A stretch of DNA of 32,003 nucleotides, from the NCBI RefSeq assembly GCF_947258525.1, contig NZ_CAMYIP010000114.1, positions 1 to 32,003 of the forward strand, written 5' to 3'. Made by a program: the position numbers and the translations under genes. This stretch comes from an uncultured Eudoraea sp. (GTDB taxonomy: Bacteria > Bacteroidota > Bacteroidia > Flavobacteriales > Flavobacteriaceae). A model generated the notes under the pieces. That model was not told where the DNA came from, ran no database searches, and saw nothing but the letters and a program-made list of their open reading frames with translations. Of the stretch, positions 24,556 to 32,003 are shown piece after piece (within the stretch, counting starts at the first letter, position 1; each line of letters begins with the position of its first letter).

Positions 24556-25440
24556 ATGAAATCACTTAAAAAGGAAGATATTGAACAGGAAGTCTTTGAC
24601 TTGTATGATGACTACGCGCACAACAAATTACAAAGACGGGAATTTATTGAAAGACTGTCTCTGTATGCTGTGGGAGGTATTACGGTGGCATCACTGATGA
24701 GTTTCCTGATGCCCAATTACAAGGATACCATGTTGGTGCCTGCCAATGACCCAAGGTTGGATTCTGATTATATCAACTATGAATCTCCAAAAGGTGGGGG
24801 AACAATTAAAGGACTGCTTTCCAAACCTGTGGATGCCAAAGGAAAATTGCCCGGCATAGTTGTAGTTCATGAAAACAGGGGCCTCAACCCGTACATTGAA
24901 GATACGGCCAGAATGGCGGCTTTAGAGGGCTTCATAACCCTTGCACCAGATGCACTGACTCCTCTTGGCGGATATCCGGGAAATGATGATAAAGGCCGTG
25001 AAATGCAAAGAACGCGGGACCGCAATGAAATGCTGGAAGATTTTATTGCTGCTTATAAATACTTAAAGGCACATGAGGACTGTAGTGGTAAAATTGGTGT
25101 TGTTGGTTTTTGTTTTGGAGGATGGATCTCCAATATGATGGCCGTTCAAGTGCCAGGTCTCTCAGCTGCAGTGCCTTTTTACGGCGGACAACCCAAAGAA
25201 GATATTGATAAAATCAATGCCCCTTTAATGTTACAGTTTGCCGGATTAGATAAGCGGGTAAATGAAGGCTGGCCGGCATATGAGGCGGCATTGAAAGCAA
25301 ATAACAAAGATTATGTGGCCTATACTTACCCTGATGTCAATCATGGTTTCCACAACACAACCACACCGCGATACGACAAAGAAGCAGCGGAACTAGCATG
25401 GAAAAGGACCATTGAATTTTTTAATAAGAATCTGAAATAA
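24556..25440 (+). CDS. Tat-like dienelactone hydrolase family protein
   Basis: The protein has 294 aa and starts 14 bp after the regulator, so it belongs to the same operon. [20 protein letters not shown] (about 26-45) looks like a twin-arginine signal preceded by a 25-residue extension. The hydrolase domain carries HENRGL (Glu106), VGFCFGGW with Cys186 as nucleophile, Asp232 and NHGF with His263. The Cys nucleophile and Glu are the marks of dienelactone hydrolase rather than a serine esterase. It should hydrolyse a lactone or ester in the periplasm. Its link with a LytTR system suggests the stimulus is related to its substrate or product. Confidence 0.88.
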   Translation: MKSLKKEDIEQEVFDLYDDYAHNKLQRREFIERLSLYAVGGITVASLMSFLMPNYKDTMLVPANDPRLDSDYINYESPKGGGTIKGLLSKPVDAKGKLPGIVVVHENRGLNPYIEDTARMAALEGFITLAPDALTPLGGYPGNDDKGREMQRTRDRNEMLEDFIAAYKYLKAHEDCSGKIGVVGFCFGGWISNMMAVQVPGLSAAVPFYGGQPKEDIDKINAPLMLQFAGLDKRVNEGWPAYEAALKANNKDYVAYTYPDVNHGFHNTTTPRYDKEAAELAWKRTIEFFNKNLK

Positions 25441-25517
25441 ATGGCGCTTGATCTGTAGTGAATACAAGCAAATAGGTACCGTTCTAAGTTAATAGTTCAA
25501 ACAAAAAACCTGCTTGC

Positions 25518-27149
25518 TTAATTTCCATAAGATTTCTCCAAAAACTTATAGCGGGCATCATTTCCTGCATTTTTGGCTACACTCACTGTATTAAGAATCA
25601 TTACCGGTGGTGTCTTATCATTAGCCTCCGCAGAGGGCCACTCAGGCAGATTTTCCCCATTTGGGTTACCGGTCATTATAAAATTGGCAAAATAATTCTG
25701 CATGGTTTCTGAGACTATGAAATCATCCTCGGTCCATGCATAGTCATCCACGAGGTGTAAATTTCCCATGCAATATTCTATTTCACAGGCATGCGAAGCT
25801 CCTATAGGCTCAGGTTTTTTTGGAGCATCAGAATTTTTGGCCACGGTACCTCCTGCCAAACCAGGTTCCAGATTCTGATCTTTAAGTGGTGGTCTTATTC
25901 TGCTGTAAAGATACCTGTAAACAGGCTGGTTACTATTTTTACGATGCAGGTCGAACCACTTCCAGGTACTATAGGCAATAAATCGGTCCGAGGCCAGGTC
26001 TGTAGCAGATCTTTCTATTTCCTTAAGGGAACTATGGGGATATAGTTGTAATACTTCTTCATGGGTATCGGGGTATACCTCCTTAACCTTAGCTACATAA
26101 TTCTCCTCTGAATAAGGCTGTCCCTGCATAAATGCCATTCCGGGAATCTCAGCTGAATTCCACCCCAGCAATAAAGGAACCTGAGCCTGCTCTTGAGCAT
26201 TAAATATCTGAGGTAAGGTTTTTGGTAAGAAGTAACCGTCAATCACCATTGGAAAACCAAATCGCTTAGATTCGTTATAAATTTCATAGATGTCTCTTGT
26301 ACTTAATTTCCTTAGCTGTTCAATAGAAGGGTATCCTGCGTTTTGTGCAAACTCCAGCCCTATGTTTTCAGCCTCTTCCAAAGAAACGGGAGCCAAAGTA
26401 GGATTAATACAAGCGCCACTCTCCCCTATTGCCCCGGCTATCAAATCCTTGGATAGTGGTGACGCCATTTGAGCACTAACAGCTATGGAACCGGCAGACT
26501 CTCCGGCTATGGTAACTTTGTTAGGATCGCCCCCAAAAGCAGCAATATTTTTATTCACCCATTTTAAGGCCGCATGCTGGTCCAGTACACCATAATTGCC
26601 CGAAGCCTTATACGGAGCCTCTGCACTTAGTTCGGGGTGAGCTAAAAATCCAAATATATTGAGGCGGTAGTTGGTAGTAACCACCACCATGCCCTTTTTA
26701 GCCATACTTTCACCGTCATATCTGTATTCAGAGGCATCACCTGCTACATTACCACCACCATAGAAATAGACCAATACAGGCAGGTCTTTTGTATTCCTGT
26801 TTGCGGGTGTCCAGATATTAAGATGCAGACAATCTTCACTTACACCATCGGAACGCGATTTCATATCTCCAAATACCATGGTTTGCATCGGGCGCGGTCC
26901 AAATTCCTTAGTTTCCTTTACACTCTCCCAATTGTCCAAAGGTTGTGGAGCCCTCCATCTTAAGTCTCCAATCGGGGGTTTGGCAAAAGGTACACCAAAG
27001 TAAGTCTGAATACCGGTATGCGTGTCATAATTACCCTCAATTATGCCATTCTCTATCATAACCTGAACAGGAAATGCATTATTATTTTGTGCTTTTCCAA
27101 CAAAGCTTAAAAGCATTAAGAACACAGAAAAAATCGCGACGGTTTTCAT
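25518..27149 (-). CDS. Exported type-B carboxylesterase
   Basis: The protein has 543 aa with a signal peptide ending VGKAQ. The carboxylesterase family pattern is complete: EDCLHLNIWTPA (about 105-116), the oxyanion loop FYGGGNVAGD, IAGESAGSIAVS with Ser218, and SHACEIEY with His453. The acid is probably the Glu in WNSAEIPG. Length is normal for the family. Secreted bacterial members remove acyl groups from sugars or plant phenolics, but the substrate is not evident. It is divergent from the Nudix-type regulator, with an inverted repeat in the spacer, and is paralogous to the esterase at 30342. Confidence 0.92.
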   Translation of the reverse strand: MKTVAIFSVFLMLLSFVGKAQNNNAFPVQVMIENGIIEGNYDTHTGIQTYFGVPFAKPPIGDLRWRAPQPLDNWESVKETKEFGPRPMQTMVFGDMKSRSDGVSEDCLHLNIWTPANRNTKDLPVLVYFYGGGNVAGDASEYRYDGESMAKKGMVVVTTNYRLNIFGFLAHPELSAEAPYKASGNYGVLDQHAALKWVNKNIAAFGGDPNKVTIAGESAGSIAVSAQMASPLSKDLIAGAIGESGACINPTLAPVSLEEAENIGLEFAQNAGYPSIEQLRKLSTRDIYEIYNESKRFGFPMVIDGYFLPKTLPQIFNAQEQAQVPLLLGWNSAEIPGMAFMQGQPYSEENYVAKVKEVYPDTHEEVLQLYPHSSLKEIERSATDLASDRFIAYSTWKWFDLHRKNSNQPVYRYLYSRIRPPLKDQNLEPGLAGGTVAKNSDAPKKPEPIGASHACEIEYCMGNLHLVDDYAWTEDDFIVSETMQNYFANFIMTGNPNGENLPEWPSAEANDKTPPVMILNTVSVAKNAGNDARYKFLEKSYGN

Positions 27150-27169
27150 GGGCTGAAGTGTTAAAGTTT

Positions 27170-27198
27170 TATTATTGTCTCATTTTGTTACAATAATA
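27170..27198. promoter_or_regulatory. Inverted repeat 9-11-9, candidate operator of the Nudix regulator
   Basis: TATTATTGT and ACAATAATA are exact complements separated by 11 bp (one helical turn). The site begins 21 bp upstream of the esterase start codon and ends 61 bp upstream of the regulator start codon. This is the usual place for an operator that controls both genes. Confidence 0.5.
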
Positions 27199-27258
27199 CT
27201 TTTTTTTCTTGATATTTTATCATTTATTTGAAAGAAAATTAATCTTGTTGGGCATAAA

Positions 27259-27996
27259 ATGAGCAAAATTCTACCTAGCGTTGACGAATATATTCCGCAC
27301 CTGGCATACGATTCGGTAATATTTGGCTTTAATGGAGAACAATTAAAAATTCTAATTCTTGAATACCACAATACCGGTTTATTTGCATTGCCAGGGGGAT
27401 TTGTCAGGCAAAATGAAAACCTGGATGATGCCGTTAAACGAGGTTTAAAAGAGCGAACCGGACTGGATAATATTTATCTGGAACAGTTTCATACGTTTGG
27501 TGACTTATCCAGACCAGACCCTGATGTGATGCGCACCATCTTAGAAGCCAACGATCATGAGGTTGAAGAGGGAAATTGGTTATTAGACCGATTTATTTCC
27601 GTAGCATATTACGCTTTGATTAATTATAACAGTGTGGAACCTAAACCCGATGAACTTTCAGATTCTATAAATTGGTATGCTGTTGACAAATTGCCTCCTT
27701 TAATGATGGACCACGGGAAAATAGTTGAAAAAGCCCTTGAAACGCTAAGGAACAACCTGGAGAAAAAATTAGTGGGTATGAATCTTTTGCCCTCAAAATT
27801 TACCATGAAGGAATTGCAACTTGTTTATGAGGCTGTTCTGGGAGAGAAACTGCGCAGAACTACATTTCAAAGAAAAATATTGGGCCTTGATATTTTAAAG
27901 AGGCATGAAAAGTTATTTACCGGGGCAGCCCACAAAGCACCTTACCTATATAGCTTTAAAAATAAAGCCCCCATTGAACATCAAGAACATGCATAA
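27259..27996 (+). CDS. Nudix-fold transcriptional regulator, NrtR/AraR-like
   Basis: The protein has 245 aa. Residues 1-145 have the Nudix fold, and the Nudix box is at about 46-69 (GGFVRQNENLDDAVKRGLKE). It is degenerate: where the consensus has REUxEExG, the protein reads RGLKERTG, so two of the three glutamates (Glu to Gly62, Glu to Arg66) are lost and hydrolysis is unlikely. Residues about 170-240 form the winged helix (FTMKELQLVYEAVL, then RTTFQRKIL). In Bacteroidota such proteins (AraR and relatives) sense a sugar or sugar derivative and repress catabolic genes. It faces a carboxylesterase and heads the isomerase/oxidase/esterase cluster. Confidence 0.9.
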   Translation: MSKILPSVDEYIPHLAYDSVIFGFNGEQLKILILEYHNTGLFALPGGFVRQNENLDDAVKRGLKERTGLDNIYLEQFHTFGDLSRPDPDVMRTILEANDHEVEEGNWLLDRFISVAYYALINYNSVEPKPDELSDSINWYAVDKLPPLMMDHGKIVEKALETLRNNLEKKLVGMNLLPSKFTMKELQLVYEAVLGEKLRRTTFQRKILGLDILKRHEKLFTGAAHKAPYLYSFKNKAPIEHQEHA

Positions 27997-28070
27997 AATT
28001 ATATCCGAAGGAGTCAAATCCTATATACTTAAAACTCGATTAACTTAATTACTAAAAAAATTAGAATCTT

Positions 28071-28937
28071 ATGAAAAATACATCTATCAAGTTCCTTTTA
28101 TTCCTCTTTTTTTTAGGAGGGCCTTTCCTTAGTCAAGCCCAGAAAAAATCAGGCGGCCTGGCGCTTTATACTGTACGTGATGACATGGCCACGAATGCCA
28201 GGGCTACCCTAATAGAAGTCTCAGAGGCAGGCTATAAAAATATTGAAGCAGCGGGTTACGAGGACAGTAAATTCTATGGTATGCCTCCTTCCGATTTTAA
28301 AAATTTGCTCGGTGAGATTGGTTTAAAACCAATTAGTACCCATCAGGGATCTGTAACCATGGAAAATGCAGATTCCATGATTGCCGACGTAAAGGAAGCA
28401 GGCTTTAAGTATTTTGTAATACCTGTGCCTCCTATGGGGCTTTTTAAATATGACCAGCAAACCAATACCATGAGTATGACCGGTGGTGCCGCCAACCTTG
28501 CTGAAATTATAACCACACTAGGTAAAAAATGCGAGGCAGCAGGACTTAAGCTGTTATACCATAACCATGATTTTGAATTTATGAAAGATGCAGATGGAAT
28601 TGTTCCCATAGACTATTTATTGGAAAATACAGACCCTAAATATGTCAACTTCCAAATGGACCTGTTTTGGGTTACAAAAGCAGGTGCTGATCCTATTGCC
28701 TATTTTGAAAAATACCCGGGACGCTTCAAAATCTGGCATGTAAAGGATATGGATGAGAAAGGCAGGTTTGCACCAGTGGGTAAAGGAAAAATAGACTTTG
28801 CCCGTATCCTCGAGAAGAAAAAGCTATCCGGCATGAAATACTACATGGTTGAGCAGGATATGACCTTTGATGGCCTGCAACCAATTGATGCCATTAAAAT
28901 AAGCCATGAAGGGATAAGGAAAATTGGTTTTAAATAA
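28071..28937 (+). CDS. Exported sugar phosphate isomerase/epimerase-like TIM barrel
   Basis: The protein has 288 aa with a signal peptide ending LSQAQ. The barrel starts at LALYTVRDDM. Expected metal and catalytic residues are visible: YHNHDFEF (His166, Glu169), QMDLFW (Asp197), IWHVKDM (His223) and VEQD (Glu261). This is the xylose-isomerase-like / AP endonuclease 2 superfamily, subgroup annotated as sugar phosphate isomerase/epimerase. An exported member probably acts on a free or 3-keto sugar rather than a phosphate. It is 74 bp after the regulator and 9 bp before the oxidase, so it is probably one transcript with them. Confidence 0.9.
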   Translation: MKNTSIKFLLFLFFLGGPFLSQAQKKSGGLALYTVRDDMATNARATLIEVSEAGYKNIEAAGYEDSKFYGMPPSDFKNLLGEIGLKPISTHQGSVTMENADSMIADVKEAGFKYFVIPVPPMGLFKYDQQTNTMSMTGGAANLAEIITTLGKKCEAAGLKLLYHNHDFEFMKDADGIVPIDYLLENTDPKYVNFQMDLFWVTKAGADPIAYFEKYPGRFKIWHVKDMDEKGRFAPVGKGKIDFARILEKKKLSGMKYYMVEQDMTFDGLQPIDAIKISHEGIRKIGFK

Positions 28938-28946
28938 GAACCTCTT

Positions 28947-30320
28947 ATGAAAAGAACGGAATTTATAAAAACAACCATGACATTCGCTACAGCTGCGGCT
29001 TTGACCCCTCTGGCATCTTGTAATATGGACAAGAAAAAAATGGGTGCAGAAGTTGAACCCCCAATGCTGCGCAAAAACTGGGCTGGTAATTACATTTATA
29101 GGGCTAAAAACTTACATGAGCCTAAAACTGTGAAAGAAGTGCAGACTCTTATCAATAAGCTTAAGGCCCAGAAGGCCTTAGGATCGTGCCATTGCTTTAA
29201 TAATATTGCCGATAGTCCCTTGAATCAGATTTCTACGAAAAACTTAAAAGGAGTAATAGGTATTGACGAGGAGAAAATGACCATAACAGTTGGGGCAGGT
29301 ACTAAATATGGAGATTTCGCACCTGAACTTCATCAAAAAGGATTTGCACTGCATAATCTGGCATCTTTACCACACATTTCGGTTGCAGGTGCCTGCGCAA
29401 CTGCGACGCATGGCTCGGGTGTGAAGAATGGGAATCTTGCCAGTTCGGTTGCTGCTGTGGAATTAGTGAGCGGAAATGGAGAAATTATAAATATAAACAG
29501 GGACACAGACCAGGATATGTTAAATGCTGTAGTGGTTAATCTGGGTGCTTTGGGTATCATTACCAAGGTTACGCTGGATATTGAAAAGACTTTCGATGTA
29601 CGACAAGATGTGTTCCAAAATCTGACTCTTGAATCCTTAAAGACCAATTTTGATGCGATACTTTCAGGTGGCTATAGTGTAAGCCTTTTTACCGATTGGC
29701 AAAACGAATTGGTGAGCCAGGTATGGGTAAAAAGAAAGGTGAATGATCAAATCCAGGATTTGGGATCCGATTATTATGGCGCCAAAGCGGCAGAACGTAA
29801 TTTACATCCAATAACAGAACTTTCAGCAGAAAATTGCACTGAACAAATGGGGGTTCCAGGCCCGTGGTATGAAAGATTACCCCATTTTAAAATGGGTTTT
29901 ACGCCAAGCAGTGGTAAAGAATTGCAATCAGAATTTTTCGTGCCCAGAGAAAGAGCTTTAGACGCTATTCTGGCCTTAGAAAAAAAGAAGGAGCAGATAC
30001 ATCCCCAATTAATGATAACAGAAATAAGGACCATTGCCGCTGATAATTTATGGATGAGCCCATGCTACCTCCAGGATTGTGTGGCAATTCATTTTACATG
30101 GAAGCAAAATCCTGAAGAAGTAGCAGAATTGATCTTAATGATCGAATCAGAACTGGAGCCATTTCTATACCGTCCGCATTGGGGAAAACTTTTCTCTACA
30201 GATCCTACTCTTCTGGCTTCACGGTATGATAAATTTCATGAATTTGTTGCCTTAGCTGAGGGATTAGACCCTAATGGAAAATTTAAGAATGATTATTTGG
30301 ACTTGAACATATATATCTAA
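28947..30320 (+). CDS. Exported FAD-dependent alditol/aldonolactone oxidase-like protein
   Basis: The protein has 457 aa. The N-terminus (KRTEFIKTTMTFATAAALTP, then LASC) combines a Tat-like motif with a lipobox (Cys25). The FAD domain of the VAO family follows: GSCHCFNNIADS, in which His82 matches the flavin-linking His of alditol and xylitol oxidases, VGAGTKYGDF, and SLPHISVAGACATATHGSG (about 130-148). The C-terminal half matches the D-arabinono-1,4-lactone oxidase domain, ending RYDKFHEFVALAEGLDPNGK. It should oxidise an alditol or sugar lactone, probably giving peroxide. It is tightly packed between the isomerase and the second esterase. Confidence 0.9.
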   Translation: MKRTEFIKTTMTFATAAALTPLASCNMDKKKMGAEVEPPMLRKNWAGNYIYRAKNLHEPKTVKEVQTLINKLKAQKALGSCHCFNNIADSPLNQISTKNLKGVIGIDEEKMTITVGAGTKYGDFAPELHQKGFALHNLASLPHISVAGACATATHGSGVKNGNLASSVAAVELVSGNGEIININRDTDQDMLNAVVVNLGALGIITKVTLDIEKTFDVRQDVFQNLTLESLKTNFDAILSGGYSVSLFTDWQNELVSQVWVKRKVNDQIQDLGSDYYGAKAAERNLHPITELSAENCTEQMGVPGPWYERLPHFKMGFTPSSGKELQSEFFVPRERALDAILALEKKKEQIHPQLMITEIRTIAADNLWMSPCYLQDCVAIHFTWKQNPEEVAELILMIESELEPFLYRPHWGKLFSTDPTLLASRYDKFHEFVALAEGLDPNGKFKNDYLDLNIYI

Positions 30321-30341
30321 TAAGAAATAAAACCTTATCTA

Positions 30342-31958
30342 ATGAACAGATCAATTTTTAAAATAAGTTTAATTGGACTTCTTTTAGCAGTTTACCAAAA
30401 TTTTGGACAGGAAGTCATTACCGGCGAAAATATCGCGGTAACCAATACGGAATCAGGAAAAGTTAGAGGGTATATCCATGATGGTACTTTTATCTACAAA
30501 GGAATTCCCTACGCCAAAGCAGAACGTTTCATGCCACCAACAAAAGCCGATTCCTGGGAAGGTGTTAGAAGTTCAACGATGTATGGACCGGTGGCACCCC
30601 TTATTACACCTACCACCGAGGTTAATGATGAACCGGAATTTGTTTTTGACCACGATTGGGGTTATCCCAATGAAGACTGCCTTAGGATCAATATTTGGAC
30701 CCCGAGTATTGACGATGGCAAAAAAAGAGCCGTTCTTTTCTGGATTCATGGAGGTGGTTTCACCGCTGGTTCCAGTCAGGAATTACCCTCCACAGATGGG
30801 GAAAACCTCAGTAAAAAAGGAGATGTGGTAGTGGTTTCTATTAATCACCGCCTGAATATACTCGGCTTTTTGGATCTTTCTGCCTATGGAGAGAAATACA
30901 AACATTCTGCCAATAACAGTATTCTGGACATGGTTGCCGCCCTTGAGTGGGTACAAACCAATATTGAAAATTTTGGAGGAGACCCTGATAATGTAACTAT
31001 TTTTGGTCAGTCCGGCGGCGGTGCAAAGGTAAATACACTGATGGCCATGCCGCAGGCAAAAGGACTTTTTCATAAGGCCGTAAATCAAAGTGGGTCTTTC
31101 CGGGCTTCCATGTTGGAAAAAAATGAAACCCAGGCTATTGCAGCTGAAGTACTCTCTAATCTTGGATTAAAAGAAAGTCAGGTAGATAGCCTACAGAAAA
31201 TTCCATTTGAAATTTTGAGTTCCGCCGGCACCAAGGCATTGAAGATCGTAGAAGAAAAGATGAAAGCAGAAGGAAAACCTGTTTTGGGCTTTGGCCTCAA
31301 TTGGGGACCCAGTCGTGATGGTGAAGATCTACCCTATCAGCTTTTTTCTGAAGAAGCTTTTATGCTTTCCAAAGACATCCCCTTACTATTAGGTACTACA
31401 AAAAATGAATTCGCGCCTTTTGCTAATATGCGGTTTGTCAAAGCCTCCGAACAGCAAATAATGGAGCATATTAAAGCGCAATATAAAGAAAAGGCAGATT
31501 CGTATATCCTGGCTGTAAAAAAAGCTTATCCAAACGACAAAGACCCAAAAGACCTTCTGGATGTGGATACCATGTTCCGACCCGGGGCAGTAGTTCAGGC
31601 AAACGAAAAATCGAAGATTCAGGATGGTGCTCCGGTATATATGTATCTTTTTACCTGGCAGTCACCAGTTTGGGATGGCAAATATAAATCCTTACATTGT
31701 ATGGAATTGCCCTTCGTTTTCGACAATATAGAGCGGGGTAAAAATATGACAGGTGGCGGGGAAGCAGCACATGATTTAGCAGATAAAGTTAGCAATGCCT
31801 GGATCAATTTTGCCAAAAATGGAGATCCCAACCATTCCGGATTGCCTACATGGCCTGCTTACAACAGCACAAACACAGCTACCATGCATTTAGATAACAC
31901 TTGTGAAGTAAAACCTCAATTAGATAAAGAATTGTTTGAGCTGGTAGGTAATAATTAG
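30342..31958 (+). CDS. Exported type-B carboxylesterase, second copy
   Basis: The protein has 538 aa with a signal peptide ending QNFGQ. Motifs: EDCLRINIWTPS (about 111-122), oxyanion loop WIHGGGFTAGSS, FGQSGGGAKVN with Ser224, and LHCMELPFVFDN with His452; the acid is probably the Glu in LLGTTKNEF. GQSGGG replaces the GESAGS of the copy at 25518, and overall similarity looks moderate, so the two probably have different substrates. It starts 21 bp after the oxidase and is likely the fourth gene of the regulator-led operon. Confidence 0.92.
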   Translation: MNRSIFKISLIGLLLAVYQNFGQEVITGENIAVTNTESGKVRGYIHDGTFIYKGIPYAKAERFMPPTKADSWEGVRSSTMYGPVAPLITPTTEVNDEPEFVFDHDWGYPNEDCLRINIWTPSIDDGKKRAVLFWIHGGGFTAGSSQELPSTDGENLSKKGDVVVVSINHRLNILGFLDLSAYGEKYKHSANNSILDMVAALEWVQTNIENFGGDPDNVTIFGQSGGGAKVNTLMAMPQAKGLFHKAVNQSGSFRASMLEKNETQAIAAEVLSNLGLKESQVDSLQKIPFEILSSAGTKALKIVEEKMKAEGKPVLGFGLNWGPSRDGEDLPYQLFSEEAFMLSKDIPLLLGTTKNEFAPFANMRFVKASEQQIMEHIKAQYKEKADSYILAVKKAYPNDKDPKDLLDVDTMFRPGAVVQANEKSKIQDGAPVYMYLFTWQSPVWDGKYKSLHCMELPFVFDNIERGKNMTGGGEAAHDLADKVSNAWINFAKNGDPNHSGLPTWPAYNSTNTATMHLDNTCEVKPQLDKELFELVGNN

Positions 31959-31980
31959 AAAATCCCATTAAAACAAAAAG

Positions 31981-32003
31981 ATGAAATTACATAACAAAAA
32001 GAT
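31981..32003 (+). CDS. Start of a further gene, cut by the window edge
   Basis: An ATG followed by AAATTACATAAC (MKLHNKK) begins 22 bp after the esterase stop, matching the spacing of the preceding genes in the operon. Only seven codons are visible, so no identity can be given. Confidence 0.4.

Noticed and set aside
27240-27247. TAATCTTG as -7 promoter element for the Nudix regulator
   Set aside because: It deviates from TAnnTTTG, has no TTG at proper distance upstream, and would leave only about 5 bp before the ATG.

Overview
The window looks like chromosomal DNA from a marine-type member of the Bacteroidota, most likely class Flavobacteriia. The evidence is moderately AT-rich DNA, many exported proteins whose signal peptides end in SQ or AQ, an outer-membrane beta-barrel receptor with a carboxypeptidase-regulatory-like N-terminus, a DUF2490 protein, a LytTR two-component system, and promoter elements of the Bacteroidota type (TTG or TTTG, about 18-20 bp, then TAnnTTTG). 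No rRNA, tRNA, insertion sequence, phage gene or CRISPR array was found. Family assignments rest on motifs read by eye, not on database searches.

Layout. 1-606 is gene-free: two tandem 122-bp units (each an intrinsic-terminator hairpin plus a GC-rich multi-tier hairpin), two more terminator-like hairpins, and a GC-rich element related to others further along. 607-4935 (minus) holds a membrane-anchored TolB-like/TPR protein and a beta-propeller (SMP-30/NHL-like) lipoprotein, separated by 588 bp with three more copies of the GC-rich element. 4936-5292 holds a possible 42-aa ORF and a palindrome plus terminator. 5293-11792 (minus) encodes an exported OmpA-domain protein, a 1053-aa Asp-box (BNR/sortilin-like) secreted propeller, a GH29 alpha-L-fucosidase and a short DUF1330-like protein. 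12275-17088 (plus) encodes a DUF2490 outer-membrane barrel and a 1322-aa AsmA-like protein with three internal modules of about 232 aa. 17181-22611 (minus) encodes an exported alpha/beta hydrolase, an O-methyltransferase that appears to carry a signal peptide, a PepSY-type membrane protein and a TonB-dependent-receptor-like barrel. Divergent from the barrel is a plus-strand operon (22821-25440) of histidine kinase, LytTR regulator and Tat-like dienelactone hydrolase. 25518-27149 (minus) is a type-B carboxylesterase. Divergent from it is a plus-strand cluster (27259 to the window end) of Nudix-fold regulator, exported sugar-isomerase-like TIM barrel, exported FAD-dependent alditol/aldonolactone-oxidase-like protein, a second carboxylesterase and the first codons of another gene.

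How the genes may work together. Much of the window encodes export-directed catabolism: fucosidase, Asp-box propeller, three serine esterases/hydrolases, a dienelactone hydrolase, a sugar isomerase-like protein and an oxidase. Two divergent regulator/target pairs stand out. The LytTR system faces the outer-membrane receptor across a spacer with nested inverted repeats. The degenerate-Nudix regulator faces a carboxylesterase across a spacer with a 9-11-9 inverted repeat, and heads a cluster that could process an esterified sugar, alditol or lactone. The second unit is the best candidate here for a little-described pathway. The substrate is not visible in the sequence, and no SusC/SusD pair is present.
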